A program made the translations under genes and the position numbers. From positions 1 to 64,000 of the forward strand of contig CALXWJ010000017.1 in assembly GCA_944392335.1 (NCBI GenBank): a stretch of 64,000 nucleotides of DNA, written 5' to 3'. Origin of the DNA: an uncultured Clostridia bacterium (GTDB taxonomy: Bacteria; Bacillota; Clostridia; UBA1381). Shown in pieces: positions 1-7,897 of this stretch (positions within the stretch are counted from its first letter, which is position 1; each line of letters begins with the position of its first letter). Below the pieces are notes generated by a model that was given only the letters and a program-made list of their open reading frames with translations, ran no database searches and was not told the DNA's origin.

Positions 1-44
1 ACAGATTTACAGTCTGCCCCCTTTGGCCACTCGGGAACTCTCCC
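1..44 (-). tRNA. tRNA-Tyr (GUA), 5' portion, cut by window edge
   Basis: The minus strand reads an acceptor 5' strand GGGAGAG, a D-arm with CCCGAG...GGGG, and an anticodon arm whose loop CTGTAAA holds GTA, the tyrosine anticodon. The variable arm (long in class II tRNA-Tyr), T-arm and 3' end lie outside the window. The next tRNA ends six bases away, so the two probably form a cotranscribed cluster on the minus strand. Confidence 0.88.
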
Positions 45-50
45 CAATAA

Positions 51-126
51 TGGAGCTGGTGATGGGACTCGAACCCGCGACCTGCTGATTACAAATCAGC
101 TGCTCTACCAATTGAGCTACACCAGC
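51..126 (-). tRNA. tRNA-Thr (UGU)
   Basis: This is a complete 76-nt cloverleaf on the minus strand, including an encoded 3' CCA. The acceptor GCTGGTG pairs with CACCAGC. The anticodon stem GCTGA/TCAGC encloses loop TTTGTAA with anticodon TGT (threonine). The T-loop is TTCGAGT. It lies just upstream of tRNA-Tyr in the same orientation. Confidence 0.95.
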
Positions 127-352
127 ATATAATTTATTGCATAATATTATTATTATACTCTAAAAAATTTATTTATACAAATTTAAAAATATTTATTATT
201 TTGGCAATAATTTAGATTATATTATTAAATCTTTTATTTTCTTTTATTTTCTCTCATTTCTTGTTTTTTATGAATGAATTATTATAAATATATTTGTTTT
301 ATTTCGGAAATTTTTTATTATAAGCTTACTTTTTTTCATTTGATTATAAATA

Positions 353-490
353 CAGACAAGATGTACCAAATCTATGTAGGCGGCAATTTCCATATCTGTA
401 ATCTATGTGAGAGTATAATCTCCCGCTGATTACAGCGGTATATAGTCGTGTTATTGTCCTATTTGAATAACGGGACAAGTCATTATTGAA
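353..490 (+). repeat. Dispersed palindromic repeat, copy A
   Basis: This intergenic unit fills much of the 555-bp gap between tRNA-Thr and the ComEA-like gene. Its first module resembles GACAAGATGT. Its centre is an inverted repeat with arms CTGTAATC (396-403) and GATTACAG (428-435). Its right module ends in GGGACAAG...TTATTGAA. The same modules recur at 6383-6472, 24861-24992, 39561-39662 and 44731-44761. The rest of the gap (127-352 and 491-660) is AT-rich with no recognisable gene; a TATAAT at 634-639 could be a -10 box for the downstream gene. Confidence 0.6.
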
Positions 491-681
491 TAAATCTGAA
501 TTTCTCTTATTTATAATATACGAACTTTCATAAAATATAATTGTTTTTTGAGCTATTCTATTTTATCCTATACAAATTTTTACGAAATCAAAAAAAAATG
601 TAAAAAACAGTAGAAATATATCAAATTTTCTGATATAATAAAATGAAATAATAACATTTATATTATCGGGAGAGATTGCAT

Positions 682-1071
682 ATGAAAAAGAATCGTAAAG
701 TGAAAATCATATTATTTACATTTATTCTCATTATAGCGGTAATTGGCGGAATAATAATACAGGCATATGATAATCGTTACAGAAATTTCTTTATAGAAAA
801 ACAGCCTCTCGGTGAAGTTGTATCAGAAGCACCCACACTCGATCCCGAACCCGCCGAAATATCAACAGAAGATAAGGTTTATGTCAACATTAATACCGAT
901 GACATTAGTGAGCTTGACAAATTAGATGGAATAGGCGAGAAAATGGCCCAAAGAATTATAAACTACAGAAAAGAACACGGTAATTTCGAGGTGATCGAAG
1001 ATATTATGAGAGTCAGCGGTATCGGAGAGAAGACCTTTGAAAATATTAAAGATAATATTTATGTAAAATAA
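682..1071 (+). CDS. ComEA-like helix-hairpin-helix membrane-anchored protein
   Basis: This is a short protein of 129 residues with one N-terminal membrane segment (about residues 7-28), a low-complexity linker, and a C-terminal ComEA-type double helix-hairpin-helix. The motif is seen as VNINTDDISELDKLDGIGEK followed by a second VSGIGEKT hairpin. In the family such domains bind double-stranded DNA without sequence specificity, and ComEA delivers DNA to the ComEC channel. The ATG at 682 is preferred over a TTG at 676 because GGGAGA lies 8 nt before it. No comEC or comEB follows directly, but a ComEC-like hydrolase domain protein lies 730 bp downstream. It may act in DNA uptake or be a general extracytoplasmic DNA-binding protein. 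Confidence 0.8.
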   Translation: MKKNRKVKIILFTFILIIAVIGGIIIQAYDNRYRNFFIEKQPLGEVVSEAPTLDPEPAEISTEDKVYVNINTDDISELDKLDGIGEKMAQRIINYRKEHGNFEVIEDIMRVSGIGEKTFENIKDNIYVK

Positions 1072-1145
1072 TTAAAAACTCCCATTTTTTAATTTATTTT
1101 TAATCTTTCATAATTATTATATATTAAGAAAGAGGGTGTGTTATT

Positions 1146-1814
1146 TTGAAACTTTTAATAATAGATGACTCTGTAGATCTGTGCAGTGCCATAAGAAAAA
1201 ATTTAATTAACAACAATTACGAAGTAGACTGTGCCCATGATGGAAAAAAAGGCTTGCGTATGGCTCTTGAAAATGAATATGACATAGTACTTCTTGATAT
1301 TATGATGCCGCAAATGAACGGTTTTAAAGTTCTTGAAGAACTCAGAAAACAGGGAAGAACTGTTCCGGTTATCCTTCTTACAGCAAAAAATGATGTAACT
1401 GATAAAATAGCCGGGCTTGAATTAGGCGCCGATGATTACATACAAAAGCCGTTTAACATTGATGAGCTTATGGCGCGGATACGTGCTGTTGCCCGAAGAA
1501 GCAATATGAATGACTATGACAGTAATATAATAAAATATGCCGATATAATACTTAATAAAACAGATTGCAATATTTACGCCGGAGAATTGCAGATGTCTCT
1601 TTCAGGGGAAGAATGTATGGTATTGCAATATTTTATAAAAAACAGTTCGGTTATAATTCCCTGTGATAAAATCAATGAAGTATGTTTTAACAGTAATTTC
1701 AATATGCAGAAAATTGAGATATTGATTAACAGGCTGAAATATAAATTGCTTATGGTTCATTCGAAAGTGCAGATTATATTTATTAAGAAAGTAGGATATA
1801 AATTATGTGCATAA
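1146..1814 (+). CDS. Orphan OmpR-type response regulator with divergent output domain
   Basis: The N-terminal receiver domain (about residues 1-118) keeps the acidic pair D7/D8, the phosphoacceptor D51 in LLDIMMP, T79 and K101. The C-terminal 95 residues have the length and order of an OmpR winged helix and end in KKVGYKLCA, but the usual recognition-helix arginines and the RGxGY turn are poorly kept. DNA binding may therefore be altered. The start is TTG at 1146, with AAGAGGG about 9 nt upstream. No histidine kinase is adjacent; the only kinase nearby is at 5015. The stop overlaps the next gene by 10 nt, so the two are translationally coupled. Confidence 0.85.
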   Translation: MKLLIIDDSVDLCSAIRKNLINNNYEVDCAHDGKKGLRMALENEYDIVLLDIMMPQMNGFKVLEELRKQGRTVPVILLTAKNDVTDKIAGLELGADDYIQKPFNIDELMARIRAVARRSNMNDYDSNIIKYADIILNKTDCNIYAGELQMSLSGEECMVLQYFIKNSSVIIPCDKINEVCFNSNFNMQKIEILINRLKYKLLMVHSKVQIIFIKKVGYKLCA

Positions 1815-2662
1815 AAATCAGAAATCTTGTATTTACAATGATTGCTGTTGCCGTTTTATTTTCAGCCGTTGCCTGCAACAGTAATATTGAGAAGCCTGTT
1901 TCTGTTGATGTTCCGGATGTAACAGGTATATTCAATGTTGAAATACTTGATATAGGAAAAGCTGATGCGATAATTCTCACGTCACTAAATCATACCGTAT
2001 TGATTGATTGCGGAGAAAAAGGTGATGGAGATGAAGTATTAGATTGTCTGTACGAAAAAAATATTGATGAAATTGATTATATGTTCATTACACATTTTGA
2101 TAAAGATCATGTGGGAGGGGCAAAAAAGATACTCAATAATATGCAGGTAAAAAAAATAATTACGCCTGATTATGAAGGAACAAATAATGAATATACCGAT
2201 TTTATTGAAGCAATAAAGGAAAATAATTTGTCATCTTCGGTATTGGAAAATGAAATGAGCTTTGTTCTTGATGATGTATTATATGAAATTTACCCCCCTC
2301 AAAAAAACAGTTATGAAGAGGGAGATAACGATTATTCCATTGTGATAAAAACAACTCACGGAGAAAACACGTTTCTTTTTGCGGGAGATGCGGAAGAGGA
2401 ACGCTTGGCGGAACTGGATATTCAGATGGATCTTGATTCGGATTTTTTAAAAGTACCTCACCATGGTAATTACAATGAAAATACAAAAAAATTCATACAG
2501 GAAGTATCCCCTTTATATGCCGTAATTACATGCAGTGAAAAGAATCCTGCATCGCAAAATGTTATTGATCTTCTTAACAGTTGTAATTGCAGCGTTTTTC
2601 TGACACAAAATGGTGACGTAAGTGTTGTAAGTGACGGTACAACAATTCAAATAACCCAATAA
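1805..2662 (+). CDS. ComEC-like metallo-beta-lactamase-fold lipoprotein
   Basis: It has a lipoprotein signal peptide (hydrophobic residues about 8-22, cleavage before Cys24 in AVAC), so it should be anchored outside the membrane. The mature part is a metallo-beta-lactamase fold of the ComEC/Rec2 hydrolase subgroup. It carries the metal motif THFDKDHVGG, a FAGDAEEE strand and VPHHGN. ComEC normally carries this domain at the end of a large membrane channel; here it stands alone at 285 residues. Family members are predicted nucleases or hydrolases. It is coupled to the response regulator upstream and lies near a ComEA-like gene, which suggests extracellular nucleic acid processing. The substrate is not shown by the sequence. 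Confidence 0.82.
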   Translation: MCIKIRNLVFTMIAVAVLFSAVACNSNIEKPVSVDVPDVTGIFNVEILDIGKADAIILTSLNHTVLIDCGEKGDGDEVLDCLYEKNIDEIDYMFITHFDKDHVGGAKKILNNMQVKKIITPDYEGTNNEYTDFIEAIKENNLSSSVLENEMSFVLDDVLYEIYPPQKNSYEEGDNDYSIVIKTTHGENTFLFAGDAEEERLAELDIQMDLDSDFLKVPHHGNYNENTKKFIQEVSPLYAVITCSEKNPASQNVIDLLNSCNCSVFLTQNGDVSVVSDGTTIQITQ

Positions 2663-2808
2663 TTTTAATGTATTTTTAATATTTTTATTTTATAATGTAT
2701 ATGTAATATAATTAATTAAAGCTGTCTGTTCATTTATTAATGAGTATGAATTTGACAACTGCAAATTTTGTATTACTTCAAATACTTTTGTGAAACGGAG
2801 GGATTGGA

Positions 2809-3546
2809 ATGTCAATTGAAGTTTTTAACAGATATGAACACAAATATATATTGAAATCCGACGCATATCTGAAATTGATTGAAATTCTTGACTCGAAAAT
2901 GAATCTTGATGATCATAATAAAAATCATAATTGCTACACTATTGCCAATATATATTATGATACCAAGGATGATTATCTTATAAGACACTCATTGGGCAAA
3001 CCGAGCTATAAAGAAAAATTAAGACTGCGTGCATATGGCGTCCCCCAAATGGACTCAATGGTTTTTTTAGAGATAAAAAAGAAATTTAACGGAGTGGTAA
3101 ATAAACGCAGAACCAATTTGAAGCTTGCGGAAGCATATGAGTTTATTAATGAGCACAAAAAACCTGCATATAAAAGTTATATGAACAAACAGGTCCTAAA
3201 TGAGCTTGAATATTTTTTGCAAATATATCATTTAATGCCGAAGGTGTACCTTGCATATGACAGAATTGCATATTTTGAAAACGGGAATGATGATTTAAGA
3301 ATTTCTTTTGACACCAACATACGTTCAAGAAGGTATGATCTTGCATTGGAAATGGGAGATCACGGCAGACCATTGCTGAAAAATGATATTTATATTATGG
3401 AAATAAAAACATCTGTTACCAAACCGTTATGGCTTTCGCATCTGCTTTGCGAGCTTGATATTAAAAGAAGCAGTTTTTCCAAATATGGAACAGAATATAA
3501 AAACAATGCAAAGTATTTAAAATCTTTCCAAAATAATATGAGGTGA
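2809..3546 (+). CDS. VTC-domain protein (polyphosphate polymerase-like)
   Basis: The 245-residue protein is almost wholly a VTC domain of the CYTH/triphosphate tunnel superfamily. It shows the basic strands RYEHKY, KEKLRLRAYG and FLEIKKKFNGVVNKRR, and a C-terminal EIKTS strand. In yeast Vtc4 this tunnel makes polyphosphate from ATP. The bacterial homologues are usually annotated as polyphosphate polymerase domain proteins, but few have been tested. The start ATG follows GGAGGG. It overlaps or abuts the DUF4956 gene downstream, a pairing common in Clostridia, and a two-component system follows. Confidence 0.83.
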   Translation: MSIEVFNRYEHKYILKSDAYLKLIEILDSKMNLDDHNKNHNCYTIANIYYDTKDDYLIRHSLGKPSYKEKLRLRAYGVPQMDSMVFLEIKKKFNGVVNKRRTNLKLAEAYEFINEHKKPAYKSYMNKQVLNELEYFLQIYHLMPKVYLAYDRIAYFENGNDDLRISFDTNIRSRRYDLALEMGDHGRPLLKNDIYIMEIKTSVTKPLWLSHLLCELDIKRSSFSKYGTEYKNNAKYLKSFQNNMR

Positions 3547-3551
3547 TTTAC

Positions 3552-4238
3552 ATGAACGAACTATTCAACACTGTTTTAACCAATGTTTCCAGTGATATAA
3601 CAATATATTCCGCTCTTATTACAATTTTTTCCTCACTTATTCTCGGAATAATTATTACCTTTACCTACTATCTGACCTGCGACGAAATCATGTATCAAAA
3701 AAGCTTTGCGATCACTTTATTGATGCTCCCGATAATCCTTTCGGTCATTATACTTTTTATCGGCAGCAACATTGCAAGAGCTTTCAGTCTGGCAGGTACA
3801 CTGTCCATCATTCGTTTCCGAAGCGCGCCCGGAGACCCAAAGGATATTGCTTTTATTTTCTTTGCAATAGCTGCCGGTCTTGCCTGCGGAGTGGGATTTT
3901 TTGGATATGGGTTACTGTTTGTAATAATATTATGTATAGTAATAATTATATTAAGTAAAACGAATTTATTCGAATCAAACGCATCTCAAAAAATTCTTAA
4001 AATAACAATACCTGAAGACTTGAATTATCAAAATGCGTTTGATGATATCCTAAAAAAATATACAAAAAAATACAAGCTTTCCAAAATCAGGACAACCGAC
4101 CTGGGCTCGTTGTTTGAATTGGTCTACAGCATATCAATGAAAAACGATTTGGATGAACAAGAATTTATAAATGAATTGAGATGCAGAAACGGTAATCTTA
4201 ATATTATCCTCTCTGTTTCTCCAAATACTATAATTTAA
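3552..4238 (+). CDS. DUF4956 family membrane protein
   Basis: The sequence FSLAGTLSIIRFRSAPGDPK is the hallmark of DUF4956. About four membrane helices lie in the first 140 residues, followed by a soluble C-terminal domain of about 85 residues with an alpha/beta pattern. The ATG at 3552 is preferred over the GTG at 3543, since GAGGTGA overlaps the stop of the VTC gene and sits at proper distance from 3552. Function is unknown. Its constant partner is the VTC-domain protein, so a membrane partner for polyphosphate or another anionic polymer is a reasonable inference only. Confidence 0.82.
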   Translation: MNELFNTVLTNVSSDITIYSALITIFSSLILGIIITFTYYLTCDEIMYQKSFAITLLMLPIILSVIILFIGSNIARAFSLAGTLSIIRFRSAPGDPKDIAFIFFAIAAGLACGVGFFGYGLLFVIILCIVIIILSKTNLFESNASQKILKITIPEDLNYQNAFDDILKKYTKKYKLSKIRTTDLGSLFELVYSISMKNDLDEQEFINELRCRNGNLNIILSVSPNTII

Positions 4239-4263
4239 TGAAAAATGATCGTCATACAAAAAT

Positions 4264-4291
4264 AGTACCGCTTAAAATTACAGGCGGTACT
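4264..4291 (+). terminator. Intercistronic hairpin
   Basis: Arms AGTACCGC (4264-4271) and GCGGTACT (4284-4291) enclose a 12-nt loop. They are followed by TAAATGATTTTT rather than a clean T-run. It lies between DUF4956 and the response regulator and could attenuate or stabilise the transcript. Confidence 0.45.
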
Positions 4292-4316
4292 TAAATGATT
4301 TTTACGGAGGTATATT

Positions 4317-4988
4317 ATGCGGCTGCTTGTTGTTGAAGATGAAAAGGATCTAAATAAAGTTATTGTTAAACGTCTTGAAAAAGCCGGTTATTGCATTGAC
4401 AGCTGCTTTGACGGCGAAGAAGCACTGGATTACATCCGTGCAGGGGAGTTTGATGCTATTATTCTTGATATTATGCTTCCGAAAATAAATGGCTTTGATG
4501 TATTAAAATCAATACGCTCCGGCGGGAATAAAACTCCTGTATTATTTTTAACGGCAAGAGACAGCATATCGGACAGGGTTGCCGGTCTTGACGCCGGCGC
4601 GGAGGACTATCTTGTCAAACCGTTTGCTTTTGAAGAACTGTTAGCAAGAATAAGAGTAATGACCAGAAAAACGACAGGTGATACGTCAAATGTTTTTGAA
4701 ATTGCCGATCTTTCTTTGGATGTAAACACTCATACAGTTAAAAGAGGAAACGATATAATCAATCTTTCCGGCAAAGAATTTGATATACTTGAATATCTCA
4801 TCAGAAACAAAGGGATCGTTTTATCACGTGAAAAAATTGAAAACCATGTATGGAATTTTGACTATGAAGGCGGAACCAACGTAGTTGACGTATATATACG
4901 GTATCTGAGAAAAAAAATCGATGATCCTTATGATGTTAAATTGATCCATACTATAAGAGGAGCCGGTTATGTCTTAAGAGAGGATTGA
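4317..4988 (+). CDS. OmpR/PhoB family response regulator
   Basis: This 223-residue regulator has a receiver domain with E/D acidic residues near 8-10, the phosphoacceptor in IILDIMLPK (about residue 51), TA at 79-80 and K101 in VKPFAFEELLAR. A canonical winged-helix output domain follows, ending in RGAGYVLRED. The start ATG follows GGAGG. The stop overlaps the beginning of the histidine kinase reading frame, and the kinase start lies 27 nt on, so the two are an operon and a cognate pair. The upstream VTC/DUF4956 genes may belong to the same unit or regulon. Confidence 0.93.
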   Translation: MRLLVVEDEKDLNKVIVKRLEKAGYCIDSCFDGEEALDYIRAGEFDAIILDIMLPKINGFDVLKSIRSGGNKTPVLFLTARDSISDRVAGLDAGAEDYLVKPFAFEELLARIRVMTRKTTGDTSNVFEIADLSLDVNTHTVKRGNDIINLSGKEFDILEYLIRNKGIVLSREKIENHVWNFDYEGGTNVVDVYIRYLRKKIDDPYDVKLIHTIRGAGYVLRED

Positions 4989-5014
4989 TCCCTTGTGGGA
5001 AAGGAGTGTTTTTC

Positions 5015-6370
5015 GTGAATAAATTATCGATCAAGCTGAGAGTTACGCTCTGGTATTCTCTTATTATGATAATTATATCTTCGATTGTATTGGTCATTAT
5101 GGTATCTTTTAACCAAATGCTATTGGAACGCGATTTTGAAACACGTATTGTTAAAACCGTTGATGAAAATGAAAAAAGAATATCATTATTATATAATATA
5201 CCGCATTCCCCGAAGGATATAAAATATTTTGATTACGGAGTCCACATGGCTTTATATTCTGAGGATGGTGAAATAATCGAAGGGCAAATACCTTTTGACG
5301 CAATAACCGATACGGAATTTTCCGACCGGGAGCTGAGAAAACTAAGTATCGGCAATAACCAATATTATATATATGACAGAAAAATAATTCAATGGAATTT
5401 AAATGTTATATGGCTTAGGGGTATAATTTCCGTTACCAATGAAAGCTATATGCTCCGTTCCTTTATAAAAGCAAATCTAATCCTGTCTATGGTACTTATA
5501 GTTATTGCTTCTTTCGGCGGATATCTGATCATTAAAAGAGCGTTGATCCCGGTCGAAAAAATACGCATAACTGCGAAAGAGATAAGCGAAGGAGAGGATC
5601 TGTCAAAAAGAATATCAATAGGCAGCGGCAAAGATGAAGTAAGCCGTCTGGCAAATACATTTGACGACATGCTTGATAAAATTGAACAAACCCTTGAAAA
5701 GGAAAAACAATTTACCTCCGACGCATCACACGAGCTGCGGACTCCCGTTGCCGTTATAACCTCAGAATGTGAATATATGCTTGACTGTGCACAGGATACC
5801 GACGATCTGAAGGAATCTGCACAGGTCATTAAAAGACAGGTCGACAAAATGTCAAAATTAATATCAGAATTGCTTACCATGTCAAGAATGGATAAAAATA
5901 CTCAGAATATTAATTTTGAAATGGTTGACATCAGCGAGCTGCTGACAATTGTATGTGAAGAACAAACTAAAATCCAAACTGACAGCATTACCTTGACTGC
6001 CGATATACCGGAAAATATCCATGCAATGGCAGACAGGTTTTTAATAGCACGTTTATTTATAAATCTTATTTCCAATGCGTATAAATACGGCAAAGAAAAC
6101 GGGCATATATGGATATCCCTTTGTGAAGATAAAAATGATATTACCTTTATTATAAAGGATGACGGTATAGGAATTTCCGAAGAAAACCTGCCGAAGATAT
6201 GGGATCGGTTTTATCAGGTCGATCCGGCACGTACCTCGAATGAAAAGTCCGGAATCGGATTGGGGCTGTCAATGGTAAAATGGATTTGTAACTGTCATAA
6301 AGGGAATATAACCGTAAAAAGCGAATTGGGTGTAGGCTCTGAATTTATATTTAAAATGCCAAAAAAATAA
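5015..6370 (+). CDS. Sensor histidine kinase (HAMP-HisKA-HATPase)
   Basis: This membrane kinase of 451 residues has one N-terminal helix (about 10-33), an extracytoplasmic loop of about 110 residues, a second helix (about 145-168) and a HAMP linker. The HisKA motif is SDASHELRTPVAV, with the phospho-histidine in SHELR, and the ATPase boxes include NLISNAYKYG, DDGIGI and GIGLGLSMVK. The GTG start at 5015 is chosen because AAGGAG lies 8 nt upstream; an ATG at 4985 has no good site. It is the partner of the response regulator before it. The signal is unknown, as the sensor loop has no recognised domain. Confidence 0.92.
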   Translation: MNKLSIKLRVTLWYSLIMIIISSIVLVIMVSFNQMLLERDFETRIVKTVDENEKRISLLYNIPHSPKDIKYFDYGVHMALYSEDGEIIEGQIPFDAITDTEFSDRELRKLSIGNNQYYIYDRKIIQWNLNVIWLRGIISVTNESYMLRSFIKANLILSMVLIVIASFGGYLIIKRALIPVEKIRITAKEISEGEDLSKRISIGSGKDEVSRLANTFDDMLDKIEQTLEKEKQFTSDASHELRTPVAVITSECEYMLDCAQDTDDLKESAQVIKRQVDKMSKLISELLTMSRMDKNTQNINFEMVDISELLTIVCEEQTKIQTDSITLTADIPENIHAMADRFLIARLFINLISNAYKYGKENGHIWISLCEDKNDITFIIKDDGIGISEENLPKIWDRFYQVDPARTSNEKSGIGLGLSMVKWICNCHKGNITVKSELGVGSEFIFKMPKK

Positions 6371-6382
6371 AATAATCGGTAT

Positions 6383-6472
6383 TCTGCAATCAGCGTGAGA
6401 TTACACTCTCACGCTGATTACAGATATTAAACCCCCTCCGATATAAGCGGGGACATCTTGTCCGCAGTTATA
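6383..6472. repeat. Dispersed palindromic repeat, copy D
   Basis: This unit begins with a near-perfect palindrome, CTGCAATCAGCGTGAGA / TCTCACGCTGATTACAG (6384-6423), with a 6-nt loop. It continues with GGGGACATCTTGTCCGCAG. On the reverse strand it matches the order of modules in copies A and C. It lies directly after the histidine kinase and may also help end its transcript. A weaker TATGTC...GACATA hairpin follows at about 6470-6492. Confidence 0.6.
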
Positions 6473-6498
6473 TGTCTAAAACTTTCGGACATAAAATT

Positions 6499-6534
6499 CC
6501 TCCTATGGTTTTTATTTTAACATACCATAGGAGG
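6499..6534. terminator. Bidirectional hairpin between convergent genes
   Basis: A perfect 10-bp stem CCTCCTATGG (6499-6508) / CCATAGGAGG (6525-6534) has a 16-nt AT-rich loop. T-rich tracts lie on both sides. It separates the histidine kinase (+) from the aldo/keto reductase (-). The following 125 bp to 6659 show no gene. Confidence 0.55.
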
Positions 6535-6659
6535 TTTATTCGTTTTTACCGTTTCTGTTCACAAGCACGGTGCGGTTTTTCTGTATCCATAAATGGTGTA
6601 TCGCATATGTATTACAGAAAAATTTATTCATCTGCTTCAAAATTTAACATGACATTTAA

Positions 6660-7577
6660 TCAAAGAATATTTTTTCCTGCACTTTTATATAAGTCATACC
6701 ACTCTTTCCTGCTTATCTCAATTTCTGCGCCCTTTGCACATTCGGTCAGTCTTTTTATGTTGGTTGTTCCTGTTACGGTCTGAATATGTGCCGGATGTCT
6801 TGCTATCCATGCAACCGCGATTGCCGTTTTAGTTGTATTATACTCATTTGCAACCTGCTGGAGCATATCATTAAGTTCTTTATATCTCGGGTCGTCTATA
6901 AATACACCGCCGAAAAATCCTGACTGAAGCGGTGACCATGCCTGAAGCGTTATATCATTCAATCTGCAAAAATCCAATACGTTTCCATCCCGATCCAATG
7001 CTCGGTCATTTTCGTTGTTTACATTAAGACCCACATCAACCATGGAACAGTTTGTGATACTAAACTGCATTTGATTTGCAACAATAGGCTGAGTCATGTA
7101 TTTTTGCAAAAGCTTTATCTGATACGGATTGTGGTTTGATACACCGAAATAACGCACCTTACCCGAAGTATGCAGTTCATTTAATGCTTCAGCCACTTCC
7201 TCCGGCTCGCATAATGCATCAGGTCTGTGAAGCAATAAAATATCAATATAATCGGTATTAAGTCTTTTTAATGATCCCTCTACAGCCTCTTTAATATGCT
7301 CTTTTGAAAAATCATACATACCGTTTGTAATACCGCATTTTGTTTGTATAATAATTTTTTCTCTGATATCATCATTCATATGTATGGCTTTTGAAAAAAT
7401 TTCTTCACATTTTCCGCCGCCGTAAATATCTGCATGATCAAAAAAGTTCAGTCCGTTTTCAATTGCTGTTTTTATAAAGTTTTCTACTTCATTTTCACTT
7501 TTTCCGGATATTCTCATACATCCGACAGCAATATTCGGAATTTCCATTCCTGTTCTTCCGAGTTTTATTTTTTTCAT
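6660..7577 (-). CDS. Aldo/keto reductase
   Basis: The 305-residue TIM-barrel oxidoreductase is full length for its family. The active-site Asp and Tyr are seen in NFFDHADIYGGG, and the family strands KIIIQTKCGI, LLHRPD, RYFGVSNHNP and NQMQFSI are present. Near the C-terminus AWIARHPA and TGTTN fit the NADPH-binding end. The start ATG at 7577 follows AGAGGTG by 8 nt; an upstream in-frame extension has no ribosome site. The substrate cannot be read from the sequence. The gene stands alone with no operon partner. Confidence 0.9.
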   Translation of the reverse strand: MKKIKLGRTGMEIPNIAVGCMRISGKSENEVENFIKTAIENGLNFFDHADIYGGGKCEEIFSKAIHMNDDIREKIIIQTKCGITNGMYDFSKEHIKEAVEGSLKRLNTDYIDILLLHRPDALCEPEEVAEALNELHTSGKVRYFGVSNHNPYQIKLLQKYMTQPIVANQMQFSITNCSMVDVGLNVNNENDRALDRDGNVLDFCRLNDITLQAWSPLQSGFFGGVFIDDPRYKELNDMLQQVANEYNTTKTAIAVAWIARHPAHIQTVTGTTNIKRLTECAKGAEIEISRKEWYDLYKSAGKNIL

Positions 7578-7897
7578 AGTTAATACACCTCTTTTGATTA
7601 GTTTTGACCGTGAATAATATATCATAAAATTAACTTAATGTCAAATATAATAAAAAAACATATGACAATACCGCAATTAAAAAAATTTCTGTATATTAAT
7701 CACTAAACATAATCTGTTTTTTTGTGCATTACGTCATAAATACAATAAAATTACAAAATTATTTTATTAAAATAAATAAAAAATGAACCGGTTTTATTTA
7801 CATGACTATTTTATGTATGAGAAGTTTTTGAATATTAATACATATTTGTTATATTATGTATTTTATAAATAAATATCAAAAGGAGGGTGAATATGTA

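Noticed and set aside
51-126. tRNA-Thr as the attachment site of the mobile element
   Set aside because: The element boundary is 51 kb away at spoVFA; no tRNA fragment was seen near 51856.
2752-2780. TTGACA as promoter of the VTC gene
   Set aside because: A good -35 is present at 2752 but no acceptable -10 lies at 16-18 bp distance, so it was not called.
6472-6783. 103-residue reading frame on the plus strand
   Set aside because: It has no ribosome binding site, overlaps repeat D and the 3' end of the aldo/keto reductase on the other strand, and its composition does not look like a protein.
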